From the NCBI GenBank assembly GCA_018715765.1, contig DVKY01000037.1, positions 1 to 64,000 on the forward strand: 64,000 nucleotides of DNA, in the 5' to 3' direction. Of this stretch, positions 15,393 through 23,518 are shown in pieces. The position numbers and the translations under genes were made by a program. The first letter of the stretch is position 1. Each line of letters starts with the position of its first letter. Under the pieces are notes generated by a model. That model did no database searches. It was not told where the DNA came from and saw nothing but the letters and a program-made list of their open reading frames with translations. Source of the DNA: Fimivicinus intestinavium. GTDB lineage: Bacteria; Bacillota; Clostridia; Oscillospirales; Acutalibacteraceae.

Positions 15393-15938
15393 TTACAGCT
15401 CAAGCACGCCCTCCGAAGCCTGCCCCGCCAGCAGGAGGACGGCGCATGCGCTCAGGAGCGCATAGCCGGCCAGCGGCGTATGCAGCCGCACCCGCTTTTC
15501 ACAGGGCTCGAGAATACGCCCGTTGAGCATGGTAATTGTGCGCTGAATGCTGACGACGGGCGCTGTATCTGAAATGCTTGAAAGCGTCAGGGTATCCCGC
15601 GCGGTCAGGCCGCAGGTCAACGCGGTGCTGCCTGTATGCAGGAGCCTGCGCGCGGCGGCCTCATTCTCCGTTTCCAAAATAGCGGTTACGCCGCCGGAAA
15701 GCGTGAGGGGATGGCGGCATGCGGGCTGGCGTGTTTTAAAGAGGAGAATTGTGCCCTCTGCCTGTAAGGTATCCAGCTTGCTGGTTTCATACAGCAAAAA
15801 ACGGGCGGGACCGATTGCATACTGCGCGGCGTGCCCATTGCAGATGTGCAGCACGCCGCCATGCCGCTCCAGAACCCGGCAGAGCGGCAGCCGGATGGCG
15901 GCGTCCGATTCCTCTCCCAATAAAAAGATCGGTATCAT
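15393..15938 (-). CDS. conserved-looking protein of unknown function
   Basis: This 181-residue protein was not recognised. The start is taken at ATG 15938, preceded by GAGAGGATG; the frame is open further upstream but that part has unrelated, low-quality composition. It begins MIPIFLLGEESDAAIRLPLC and has a central TILLFKTRQPAC. It then has LTCGLTARDTLTLSSISDTAPVVSIQR, which recalls the CGLS.rDT.T.SS pattern near Mur-ligase-like nucleotide-binding segments, but the family cannot be named. A hydrophobic C-terminal helix (LAGYALLSACAVLLLAG) may tether it to the membrane. It is divergent from metG and lies upstream of mazF on the same strand. Confidence 0.6.
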   Translation of the reverse strand: MIPIFLLGEESDAAIRLPLCRVLERHGGVLHICNGHAAQYAIGPARFLLYETSKLDTLQAEGTILLFKTRQPACRHPLTLSGGVTAILETENEAAARRLLHTGSTALTCGLTARDTLTLSSISDTAPVVSIQRTITMLNGRILEPCEKRVRLHTPLAGYALLSACAVLLLAGQASEGVLEL

Positions 15939-16130
15939 CCTGAAAACATCCTCTCTCTGGAAAGGGCCCTGCTGAGCTGGTGAAAGAGCGCCTTGATGGT
16001 TGGCCCGCTGCTCGATAGTCTGGGCAGGATGAGAGGAAATATACGGCGGAGCCATGTGGTGGAATGGTTGGGGAAGATTTTCTGCACAGCGCGAGCAGCC
16101 TGATTTGCCGCTAAAGTGGCGTGCGATACC

Positions 16131-16159
16131 TTGAAAAGCGCAGAGCAGATGGTTATAAT
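16131..16159 (+). promoter_or_regulatory. sigma-A promoter of metG
   Basis: TTGAAA (16131-16136) and a perfect TATAAT (16154-16159) are 17 bp apart. This gives a leader of about 145 nt before the metG start. The leader was read for a T-box (AGGGTGG...ACCGCG) and for a SAM riboswitch; neither was seen. Confidence 0.8.
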
Positions 16160-16310
16160 AGATGGCAGACGCCGGATGGAAAGGCGAGGAGGCTGGAAAG
16201 CCGCCCCACCCACAAAAGGGGAGCCGGTTTGATGGCTTCTCTGCTTGTAGTTCCAAACGCCGGTTTGCGCACGGCTTTGCATGTACCTCAATTTTCGGGA
16301 GGAATCGTCA

Positions 16311-18263
16311 ATGGATAACACAGAGAAAAAGAAGTTCTACATTACCACGCCGATCTACTATCCGTCGGATAACCTGCACATCGGCCATGCCTACTGCTCC
16401 GTCATGGCGGATACGATGGCGCGGTACAAGCGGATTCAGGGGTACGACGTGATGTTCCTCACCGGCACGGATGAGCACGGCCAGAAGATTGAGGAGAAGG
16501 CCAAGGCTGCCGGCATCACGCCGAAGCAGTATGTCGACCATGTAGTGGCCGGCATCAAAGAGCTGTGGAAGCTGATGGATATCTCCTATGATAAATTTAT
16601 CCGCACGACGGATGATTATCATGAAAAGGCTGTCCAGAAAATTTTTAAGCAGCTCTACGATCAGGGCGATATCTATAAAGGAGCCTATGAAGGCTGGTAC
16701 TGCACGCCCTGCGAATCCTTCTGGACGGAAACGCAGCTTGTGGACGGTAAGTGCCCGGATTGCGGGCGTGAGGTCAAACGCACGTCGGAGGAGGCGTATT
16801 TTTTCCGTCTCTCCAAATATCAAGATCGCTTGATCCGGCTGTTTGAGGAGCATCCGGAGTTTTTGGAGCCTGCCTCCCGCCGCAACGAGATGCTCAACAA
16901 TTTTATTAAACCCGGCTTGGAGGATCTGTGCGTTTCCCGAACCTCCTTCACCTGGGGCGTGCCGGTCACGTTTGACCCGAAACACATCGTCTATGTGTGG
17001 GTGGATGCGCTTTCTAACTATATCACTGCTCTGGGCTACGGCTCAGAGGATGACAGCCTTTATCAGAAATACTGGCCGGCAGATATCCACCTGGTCGGCA
17101 AAGAGATTGTGCGGTTCCATACAATTATCTGGCCTGCGATGCTCATGGCGCTGAATCTGCCGCTGCCCAAAAAAGTGCTTGGCCACGGCTGGCTGATTCT
17201 GGAGGGCGGCAAGATGAGCAAGTCGAAGGGCAACGTCGTCGATCCGGTGGTGCTCTGTGAGCGCTACGGAGTGGATGCCATCCGCTATTTCCTCCTGCGG
17301 GATATTCCGTTCGGCTCGGATGGCACGTTTTCCAATGAAGCGCTCATCACGCGTATCAATTCCGATCTGGCCAACGATCTCGGCAACCTCGTTTCCCGCA
17401 CGGTGGCAATGGTTCACAAATATTTTGGCGGCACGATCCCTGCACAGCGCACGGCTGGAGAGTTTGACGATGACCTGATTGCACTGGCGACCGCCACAAG
17501 GGCCAAGGTGGAGGCCTACGCGGATGAGATGCAGTTCTCCTCCGCCCTGGCTGAGCTTTGGGCGCTGATCTCCCGGACGAATAAATATATTGACGAAACG
17601 GCCCCCTGGATGCTTGCGAAGGATGAGGCGAACCGCGCCCGCCTGGCGGCGGTGATGTATAACCTGTGCGAGTCGATCCGCATCATCTCTATCCTCGTCT
17701 CTCCCTTCCTGCCGCATACCGCGCCCAAGATTCAGGCACAGCTTGGCGTGCCGGCAGATGTGCTCGCCTGGGAGCAATCGGGCGAGTGGGGCCTGCTGCC
17801 GGAGGGCTTTTCCGTGCAGAGGGGCGAGATCATCTTCCCACGCATTGATATCGCTAAGGAGCTTGCCGAGCTGGAGGCACAGCAGAAGGCGGCCCGCGAG
17901 GCGAAGGAACAAGCCCAGCAGAAGGCGGAGGGCATTGCGCAGATCTCAATCGATGATTTTGCGAAGGTTGAGCTGCGCGTAGCGGAAATCAAGGATTGCG
18001 AGCCCGTCAAGCGCGCGAAGAAGCTGTTAAAGCTCACACTGGACGATGGCAGCGGCACGCCGCGCACGGTAGCCTCCGGCATTGCGCAGTGGTACAAGCC
18101 GGAGGATCTGATTGGGCATAAGGTGGTGCTGGTGGCGAACCTGAAGCCTGCGGTGCTCTGCGGCGTGGAGAGCCAGGGCATGATTCTTGCGGCGGATTGC
18201 GCAAAGGATGATGTGAAGGTGCTCTTTGTGGATCACATGCCGGCGGGGGCCAAAATTCGCTAG
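16311..18263 (+). CDS. metG: methionyl-tRNA synthetase
   Basis: This 650-residue class I enzyme charges initiator and elongator tRNA-Met. It has HIGH at residues 23-26, a zinc knuckle with two CxxC pairs (CTPC...CPDC) in the connective domain, KMSKS at 301-305, and a C-terminal tRNA-binding EMAP-II/Trbp111 domain from about residue 545 (FAKVELRVAEI onward). The start ATG 16311 follows GGGAGGA by 7 nt. Gene order metG-tatD matches the Bacillus metS-yabD arrangement, but here the two are separated by an inverted-repeat element whose left end overlaps the metG stop codon. Confidence 0.97.
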   Translation: MDNTEKKKFYITTPIYYPSDNLHIGHAYCSVMADTMARYKRIQGYDVMFLTGTDEHGQKIEEKAKAAGITPKQYVDHVVAGIKELWKLMDISYDKFIRTTDDYHEKAVQKIFKQLYDQGDIYKGAYEGWYCTPCESFWTETQLVDGKCPDCGREVKRTSEEAYFFRLSKYQDRLIRLFEEHPEFLEPASRRNEMLNNFIKPGLEDLCVSRTSFTWGVPVTFDPKHIVYVWVDALSNYITALGYGSEDDSLYQKYWPADIHLVGKEIVRFHTIIWPAMLMALNLPLPKKVLGHGWLILEGGKMSKSKGNVVDPVVLCERYGVDAIRYFLLRDIPFGSDGTFSNEALITRINSDLANDLGNLVSRTVAMVHKYFGGTIPAQRTAGEFDDDLIALATATRAKVEAYADEMQFSSALAELWALISRTNKYIDETAPWMLAKDEANRARLAAVMYNLCESIRIISILVSPFLPHTAPKIQAQLGVPADVLAWEQSGEWGLLPEGFSVQRGEIIFPRIDIAKELAELEAQQKAAREAKEQAQQKAEGIAQISIDDFAKVELRVAEIKDCEPVKRAKKLLKLTLDDGSGTPRTVASGIAQWYKPEDLIGHKVVLVANLKPAVLCGVESQGMILAADCAKDDVKVLFVDHMPAGAKIR

Positions 18264-18545
18264 CATCAGTGTACAAGGGTACCCATCGGTTTTCAGCGCT
18301 GTGGCCACGCCCATGGCTGCGTTATCTTCCTTGCCTTCCGGCAAGGAAGGCTGTGTCGTCTGCCTTGCCAGGCATCCTGGCCACAGGCTGAAAACTCCGA
18401 AGGACCGCTTCAGGCCGCTTCAGACGAGGGGATCGCAAGGCCGCAGGGCACGGCAGGGCTCGCCGCCCTGCCGCGCCCGAGAACGCAGAGAGCACCCGTC
18501 TGAGCCCGCCTTAGCGGCGATATTCCCCTTGTACACTGATGCTAG
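18260..18545. mobile_element. 286-bp element with perfect 20-bp inverted ends and internal hairpins
   Basis: CTAGCATCAGTGTACAAGGG (18260-18279) is repeated exactly in inverse at 18526-18545. Inside are an 18-19-bp stem with one bulge (18289-18307 with 18378-18395) enclosing a perfect 10-bp hairpin (18326-18335 with 18340-18349), and a second branch (TCAGACG 18420-18426 with CGTCTGA 18497-18503) enclosing a perfect 9-bp hairpin (18451-18459 with 18465-18473). The result is a closed three-way-like fold. It encodes no recognisable protein. It fits a non-autonomous MITE-like insertion or a structured RNA; no target duplication is evident. Confidence 0.7.
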
Positions 18546-18661
18546 AAAAAGCTGAAAATCGGGCGGCGCAGCGCAGGATGCATTGCACCGCCTGCTTTAT
18601 TTCTGAATTTGATGAGACAGAAGAGGCTATTCCAATTTTAGAGTAGAAGGGGCTTTGCAGG

Positions 18662-19441
18662 ATGAATCCGATTATTTTCGATTCGCATGCGCATTATGAC
18701 GATAAGGCGTTTGATGGCGATCGCGAGGCAGTGCTCGCCGCCCTGCCGGAGGACGGGGTCTGCGGCGTGATTAACTGCGGCGTGGATATCCGCTCGTCGA
18801 AGCGGGCGATTGCGCTGGCTGCGCGCTACCCTTACATCTGGGCGGCGGTAGGCATTCACGGGCAGGAGGCAGGCAGGGCAAAACCGGATGATCTTAACCG
18901 TCTCCTGCCGCTTTTGGAAGAGCCGCGCGCCGTTGCGCTCGGGGAGATCGGCCTAGATTACCACTATGACGACGGCACGCCGCGTAAGGTGCAGAGGGAG
19001 TTGCTGGAGCGGCAGCTCCAGATCGCCGTGGAGCGCGATATTCCCGTTATCCTGCACGACCGTGAGGCGCATGAGGATATGTGGAAGCTGTTGCAGAAAT
19101 ATCGGCCGCGCGGCGTGATGCACTGCTTCTCCGGCAGCGTGGAGATGGCGCGGGATCTCGTGGGGCTAGGTATGTATATCGGCCTTGGCGGCGCGGTGAC
19201 CTTCAAAAACGCGCGCCGTCCTGTGGAGGTGGCGGCCTGGGTGCCGGAGGACCGGCTGCTCATCGAGACAGACGCCCCTTATATGACGCCCGTGCCGTTT
19301 CGCGGCAAACGCAACACCTCCGCTCTGATCCCCTATACGGCGGAAAAAATTGCGCAGGTGCGTGGGATCACGTCGGAGCAGGTGCTGCGCCGGACCAGAG
19401 AAAACGCCCTGCGGCTGTTTGGCTTGCCGGATTTGGCTTGA
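18662..19441 (+). CDS. tatD: TatD family metal-dependent deoxyribonuclease
   Basis: This 259-residue TIM-barrel hydrolase has the TatD metal ligands: SHAHYD at residues 8-13, GEIGLDYH near 100, ILHDREAH near 130, MHCFSG near 155 and IETDAPY near 205. Family enzymes remove nucleotides from DNA ends and are linked to DNA repair and RNA quality control. The start ATG 18662 follows GAAGGGG and TGCAGG. It would normally be co-transcribed with metG; here 398 bp, mostly the inverted-repeat element, lie between them, so read-through may be altered. Confidence 0.93.
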   Translation: MNPIIFDSHAHYDDKAFDGDREAVLAALPEDGVCGVINCGVDIRSSKRAIALAARYPYIWAAVGIHGQEAGRAKPDDLNRLLPLLEEPRAVALGEIGLDYHYDDGTPRKVQRELLERQLQIAVERDIPVILHDREAHEDMWKLLQKYRPRGVMHCFSGSVEMARDLVGLGMYIGLGGAVTFKNARRPVEVAAWVPEDRLLIETDAPYMTPVPFRGKRNTSALIPYTAEKIAQVRGITSEQVLRRTRENALRLFGLPDLA

Positions 19442-19473
19442 TGGGCGGTGGAAAACCCGTGTATGGCCCGCGG

Positions 19474-19502
19474 TTGACAAACGGATGCCGGGGTGATACG
19501 AT
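19474..19502 (+). promoter_or_regulatory. sigma-A promoter of the metal-related gene at 19568
   Basis: A perfect TTGACA (19474-19479) and TACGAT (19497-19502) are 17 bp apart. Transcription should begin near 19509, just before the palindromic operator. Confidence 0.8.
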
Positions 19503-19512
19503 AAGCTTGCGA

Positions 19513-19526
19513 TTAGCTTATGCTAA
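19513..19526 (+). promoter_or_regulatory. DtxR/IdeR-like palindromic operator
   Basis: TTAGC-TTAT-GCTAA is a perfect inverted repeat placed at about +5 to +18 of the promoter. It keeps the TTAG...CTAA core of DtxR/IdeR iron boxes. The product downstream is metal-linked, which supports metal-dependent repression. The regulator is not in the window. Confidence 0.5.
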
Positions 19527-19567
19527 CCACAATGTAACGCCCTTTGGCAGATGGGAGAAATTTTGTG

Positions 19568-19969
19568 ATGGAAGGCAACTGGTCTACGAGCATCATCTGT
19601 ATTGCATTGGCTGTAATTGCGGTCGTTTCTGTGCGCGGCTATGTGAAGCGGCTGAAAAGCGGCTGCTGTGGCGGGGGAGGGGATGAGGTTCGGCGCGTCC
19701 GCCCTGTGGATCGGGACGCGGCCCACTATCCTTACGTCTGTAAAATCACCGTCGATGGGATGACCTGTAAAAATTGTGCCCTGCGGATTGAAAACGCATT
19801 TCACGGGCAGGAGGGCTTCTATGCCAAAGTGGAACTCCGGAAGCATGCCGTTCTGGTGCGGATGAAAGAGCCGGCCTCGGATGAAACGCTCAGGGAAATC
19901 GTCCGGCAGGCGGGTTACCTGGCAGCCCGTGTGGAGTGGGTGGATAGGACGGCGCAGGATAGCAATTGA
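19568..19969 (+). CDS. FeoB-associated Cys-rich segment fused to a heavy-metal-associated domain
   Basis: This encodes a 133-residue protein. Residues about 5-24 form one membrane helix, followed by a basic stretch and GCCGGGG, the layout of FeoB-associated Cys-rich membrane proteins. From about residue 58 an HMA domain follows, with KITVDGMTCKNCALRIENAF; its CxxC binds Cu(I), Zn(II) or similar metals in other proteins. The start ATG 19568 is about 10 nt after GGGAG. It is a single gene with a DtxR-like operator and may pass or sense metal at the membrane. The fusion and the metal are inferred from motifs only. Confidence 0.7.
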   Translation: MEGNWSTSIICIALAVIAVVSVRGYVKRLKSGCCGGGGDEVRRVRPVDRDAAHYPYVCKITVDGMTCKNCALRIENAFHGQEGFYAKVELRKHAVLVRMKEPASDETLREIVRQAGYLAARVEWVDRTAQDSN

Positions 19970-20215
19970 CTGTTTTGCGCCAACCGCCTCAATTCCGGCT
20001 TTTGGCGGGCTTGAAATGAGAAAGGCGAAGCTGGGCGGTGCGGCAGATTCGGCAGGCCGGGCAGATGGGCTGCATGCATGTGCCAACACCGTCCAGGCTT
20101 GTTTTGTGATATTGATGTGCAGAACGGCCTATCGCTCGCCCCGGCTCATATGCAGTTCCCGGCTTTTTCTGGAAGATGGAATTCTGCAATCTGTTCCAAC
20201 TTTCCTGTTTTTCTC
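19970..20215. other. intergenic stretch with no recognised gene
   Basis: Between the HMA-domain gene and the pyrH promoter no frame with a ribosome binding site and coding character was seen. A weak CCGCC/GGCGG pairing near 19985-20010 may be a terminator stem but lacks a T-run. Confidence 0.4.
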
Positions 20216-20244
20216 TTTACACGGCGCGCCGAATGCAGTAAAAT
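20216..20244 (+). promoter_or_regulatory. sigma-A promoter of the pyrH-polC block
   Basis: TTTACA (20216-20221) and TAAAAT (20239-20244) are 17 bp apart, about 45 nt before the pyrH start codon. All genes from pyrH to the kinase at 31305 run in the same direction. Confidence 0.75.
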
Positions 20245-20288
20245 AACCATAATAAGATCCTTCAAAAATGAATATCGGAGGTTTTACG

Positions 20289-20999
20289 ATGCAGCCAGTA
20301 TATAAGCGTATCCTCTTAAAGCTCAGCGGAGAGGTGCTCGCAGGCCCGCAGGGCCACGGCATTGACTTTGATACGGTGCAGAAAATTTGCGCTGCCGTGA
20401 AGGAATGCTCTGATATGGGCGTTGAAATCGGCCTGGTGGTGGGCGGCGGCAATTTCTGGCGTGGGCGCTCCAGCGGCGATATGGATCGCACGCGTGCAGA
20501 TCACATGGGCATGCTTGCCACGGTGATGAATTCCCTCGCGCTGGCGGATGCGCTGGAGCAGTTGGAGGTGCCCGTCCGGGTGCAGACGGCAATCGCCATG
20601 CAGCAGATTGCCGAGCCCTATATCCGCAATCGTGCAATTCGCCATCTGGAAAAGGGCCGTGTTGTCATTTTTGGCTGCGGCACGGGTAACCCGTTTTTCA
20701 CAACAGATACGGCGGCCGCCCTGCGCGCTGCGGAGATCGATGCGGATATTATTTTCAAGGCGACGAATGTGGACGGCGTTTATGACCGCGATCCAAACAA
20801 ATTTGATGACGCGGTGAAATTTGATACGCTTTCCCACTTTGACATTCTGCAAAAGGGCCTCAATGTGATGGACAGCACGGCGGCCTCTCTTTGTAAGGAT
20901 AACAACATCCCCATTCTGGTATTTAATCTTGACAATCCCCACAATATCGTAGATGCGGTGCTGGGGAAAAATATCGGTACAATCGTGAAGGAGGACTAA
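20289..20999 (+). CDS. pyrH: uridylate kinase
   Basis: This 236-residue amino-acid-kinase-fold enzyme phosphorylates UMP to UDP and is a hexamer controlled by UTP and GTP in other bacteria. Visible motifs are the N-terminal LLKLSGE, the glycine-rich VVGGGNFWRG, the DHMGMLATVMN segment, FGCGTGNPFFTTD, and KATNVDGVYDRDPN. ATG 20289 is preceded by GGAGG at 8 nt; the upstream ATG 20268 lacks a site. It is the first gene of the classical pyrH-frr-uppS-cdsA-dxr block and is 4 bp from frr. Confidence 0.97.
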   Translation: MQPVYKRILLKLSGEVLAGPQGHGIDFDTVQKICAAVKECSDMGVEIGLVVGGGNFWRGRSSGDMDRTRADHMGMLATVMNSLALADALEQLEVPVRVQTAIAMQQIAEPYIRNRAIRHLEKGRVVIFGCGTGNPFFTTDTAAALRAAEIDADIIFKATNVDGVYDRDPNKFDDAVKFDTLSHFDILQKGLNVMDSTAASLCKDNNIPILVFNLDNPHNIVDAVLGKNIGTIVKED

Positions 21000-21003
21000 C
21001 CCC

Positions 21004-21564
21004 ATGGAGATGCAGCAGGTATACGATAATGCGAACGAGCGCATGCAAAAGACAATTCGCGCCCTAAACAGTGAATACGATTCCATCCGTGCGGGCCGCG
21101 CAAACGCTTCCGTACTCGACAAGATCCATGTGGATTATTATGGCGTGCCGACGCCGATCAACCAGATGGCGGCGGTCTCTGTAGCGGAGGCGCGAATCCT
21201 CACCATTCAGCCGTGGGATGTCTCCACCCTGCATCCGATTGAAAAAGCAATTCAGACCTCTGACCTTGGCATCAATCCGCAGAATGACGGCCGTGTGCTG
21301 CGCCTTGTTTTCCCCCCCTTGACGGAGGATCGCCGCAAGGAATTGGTGAAAACCGTGAGCAAGACGGCGGAAGAGGCCAAGGTTGCCATCCGCTCGATCC
21401 GCCGCGACTGCATTGAAAAGCTCAAGGCGATGAAGAAGAGCTCGGAAATCACAGAGGATGATTTGAAGGACGGCGAAAACGAGCTTCAAAAAATTACGGA
21501 TAAATTTACAAAGGAAATCGACGCGATCTCCGCGAAAAAAGAGAAGGAGATCATGGAGATCTAA
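21004..21564 (+). CDS. frr: ribosome recycling factor
   Basis: This 186-residue protein has the usual family length (about 185). It splits post-termination ribosomes together with EF-G. Recognisable family segments are RAGRANASVLDKI, VDYYGVPTPINQ, ILTIQPWD, IQTSDLGINPQNDG, LTEDRRKELVK and the C-terminal helix ending KKEKEIMEI. The ribosome binding site is GAAGGAGG, which overlaps the end of pyrH, so the two are translationally linked. Confidence 0.97.
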   Translation: MEMQQVYDNANERMQKTIRALNSEYDSIRAGRANASVLDKIHVDYYGVPTPINQMAAVSVAEARILTIQPWDVSTLHPIEKAIQTSDLGINPQNDGRVLRLVFPPLTEDRRKELVKTVSKTAEEAKVAIRSIRRDCIEKLKAMKKSSEITEDDLKDGENELQKITDKFTKEIDAISAKKEKEIMEI

Positions 21565-21808
21565 TCAGAGAAAGAAAGCCGCGGCGTTGTGGTGGTTTTG
21601 TCATTCTGAGGGTGTGGCGGGCATTGTTCCGCCCTCCCGCAGGATGGCATTTTCGTAAACACTGGCGAAGGGCTGCTGCGGAAGGTGCGGCGCCCATTAT
21701 GCGCTCTGGGTTCCTCACTTGGAGTAGTTGGTCAGGGTTTCCTTTATGATTTTTTTGCACTGAAAAATTGCCTGTAAAATGCTTGAAGATGGGAAGGCGG
21801 TGCAGGGT

Positions 21809-22534
21809 ATGCCTGCGATAGAGCGTCAGAATCTCCCGCAGCATGTGGGGATTATCATGGATGGAAACGGCCGGTGGGCAAAGCAGCGCGGTATGCAGCG
21901 CTCAGAAGGGCATAAGGAGGGGGCGCGCGTCTTTCGCCGCATCTGTGAATATGCCAATGACATTGGTATCCGATATATTACGTTTTACGCCTTTTCCACG
22001 GAAAACTGGGCGCGCCCGCCGCAGGAGGTCTCCGCAATCATGGATCTGCTGCGCGAATATCTCTTTGAGGCTGAGGATCGCAAAAAAGAGAATGCGCAGC
22101 GCGGGATGCGCATCCGTTTTATCGGCAGTCAGGAGGGGCTGCCGCAGGATATTGTTGCACTGATGCAACAGGCGCAGGCAGAAAGCCTGGAGGCGACGAG
22201 AACGGTCGTCAACATCGCTGTGAATTACGGCGGGCGGCAGGAGCTTTTGCACAGCGTGCGGGAGCTGGCGCGTCAGGTTCAGCAGGGTGCGAAAACGCCG
22301 GAGGAGCTCACGCTTGCAGATATCGAGGCCGGGCTTTATACCGCCGGGCAGCCTGATCCGGATCTGATTATCCGCCCGAGCGGAGAATACAGGCTCTCGA
22401 ACTTTTTGATCTGGCAGGCGGCTTATGCGGAGTTCTGGTATTCCGACGTGCTGTGGCCGGATTTCACAGAAGCAGATTTTGACCGGGCGTTAGCGAGCTA
22501 TCAAAAGCGCAGCCGCCGCTTCGGTGGAATCTGA
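21809..22534 (+). CDS. uppS: undecaprenyl diphosphate synthase
   Basis: This 241-residue cis-prenyltransferase makes the C55 lipid carrier for cell-wall synthesis from farnesyl diphosphate and isopentenyl diphosphate. The catalytic Asp18 lies in IIMDGNGRWA, followed by HKEGARVF, TFYAFSTENW, and the C-terminal RPSGEYRLSNFLIWQAAYAE with the Mg-binding region. ATG 21809 is placed behind GGGAAGGCGG; the ATG at 21779 has no ribosome binding site and would add 10 unusual residues. The 244 bp after frr show nothing else recognisable. Supplies the pathway used by mraY and murG later in the window. Confidence 0.95.
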   Translation: MPAIERQNLPQHVGIIMDGNGRWAKQRGMQRSEGHKEGARVFRRICEYANDIGIRYITFYAFSTENWARPPQEVSAIMDLLREYLFEAEDRKKENAQRGMRIRFIGSQEGLPQDIVALMQQAQAESLEATRTVVNIAVNYGGRQELLHSVRELARQVQQGAKTPEELTLADIEAGLYTAGQPDPDLIIRPSGEYRLSNFLIWQAAYAEFWYSDVLWPDFTEADFDRALASYQKRSRRFGGI

Positions 22535-22629
22535 ACGATGTGGCGCGGCAGCTTTTGCACTCTGTCTGGCGCAGGGGGAGATACGTGCGGCGGGCCTTTG
22601 GCTTGACAGGTCCGATTCATGAAAGGCAT

Positions 22630-23484
22630 GTGATCAACACAATGAAAACAAGAATTCTTTCCGGCGTGGGCGTCGTCGTTTTTTTAATTGTGATGCTCCT
22701 GTGTATTTATACACCGGTATTTGCACTGTTTCCGGCGTTGCTCTCAGGCATCGCTGTGTTTGAAATTGAGCGCGTGGCGCAGGTGAAGAACAAGCTTTTA
22801 ATGGGGGTCAGTATCGCGTTCGCCGCGCTGCTTCCGGTGCTCATCTCAGCAGAGATTGCCCTGCCTGCGTCTCTGATCGCGATCGGTTACTGCATTTTGC
22901 TTTTGCTTTTGATGCTTGCGCAATATGAGATCACCCGCTTTGAGCACGTTGCAATCGCGCTGTTTGCCTCCCTTGCAATCCCGCTTTCCTTTTCGTGCAT
23001 GCTGCTGCTGCGGGATATCTATACCGTTTATCCGCAGAGCTATTCAAAGGCGGACGGCCTGCTGTTTGTGATCTTTGGCATCAGCAGCGCGTGGGTGACG
23101 GATATGTGCGCTTATTTCGTAGGCAGCAAATTTGGTAAGCATAAAATGACGCCGAAGATCAGCCCTAAAAAATCCTGGGAGGGCGCTGTGGGAGGCGTTG
23201 CAGGCGCGGTGCTCGTGAACCTTCTGGTGTATGTGATTTTCAACGCGATTGTGGAGGAGCGGCTGTTGCTGCCCTATTGGGCGGTGCTGCTGATTACGAT
23301 TGCGCTTGCGGTGATTAGCATGTTCGGGGATCTGTCCGCCTCTGTCATCAAGCGCAATTACGGCGCAAAGGATTTTGGCAAGCTGATTCCCGGCCATGGC
23401 GGCGTGATGGATCGGTTTGACAGCTGCCTGTTTGTGCTGCCGACGCTTTATTTTATCGTGCGGCTGGCGGCAATGCTGGCATGA
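22630..23484 (+). CDS. cdsA: phosphatidate cytidylyltransferase (CDP-DAG synthase)
   Basis: This 284-residue integral membrane enzyme converts phosphatidate and CTP to CDP-diacylglycerol, the precursor of membrane phospholipids. It has about eight membrane helices and the family signature SVIKRNYGAKDFGKLIPGHGGVMDRFDS near the C-terminus. A GTG at 22630 sits about 5 nt after AAAGG; ATG 22642 is an equally plausible start. The frame stays open back to 22540 but that part is Arg-rich and lacks a site. The cdsA gene follows uppS as in most Firmicutes. Confidence 0.93.
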   Translation: MINTMKTRILSGVGVVVFLIVMLLCIYTPVFALFPALLSGIAVFEIERVAQVKNKLLMGVSIAFAALLPVLISAEIALPASLIAIGYCILLLLLMLAQYEITRFEHVAIALFASLAIPLSFSCMLLLRDIYTVYPQSYSKADGLLFVIFGISSAWVTDMCAYFVGSKFGKHKMTPKISPKKSWEGAVGGVAGAVLVNLLVYVIFNAIVEERLLLPYWAVLLITIALAVISMFGDLSASVIKRNYGAKDFGKLIPGHGGVMDRFDSCLFVLPTLYFIVRLAAMLA

Positions 23485-23518
23485 GGTTTCATATAATTGG
23501 AACGGCAGGTGCATACTA

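Noticed and set aside
16160..16310. A T-box or SAM riboswitch in the metG leader.
   Set aside because: Neither the AGGGTGGNACCGCG T-box core nor SAM-I/II landmarks are present, and no terminator hairpin precedes the start codon.
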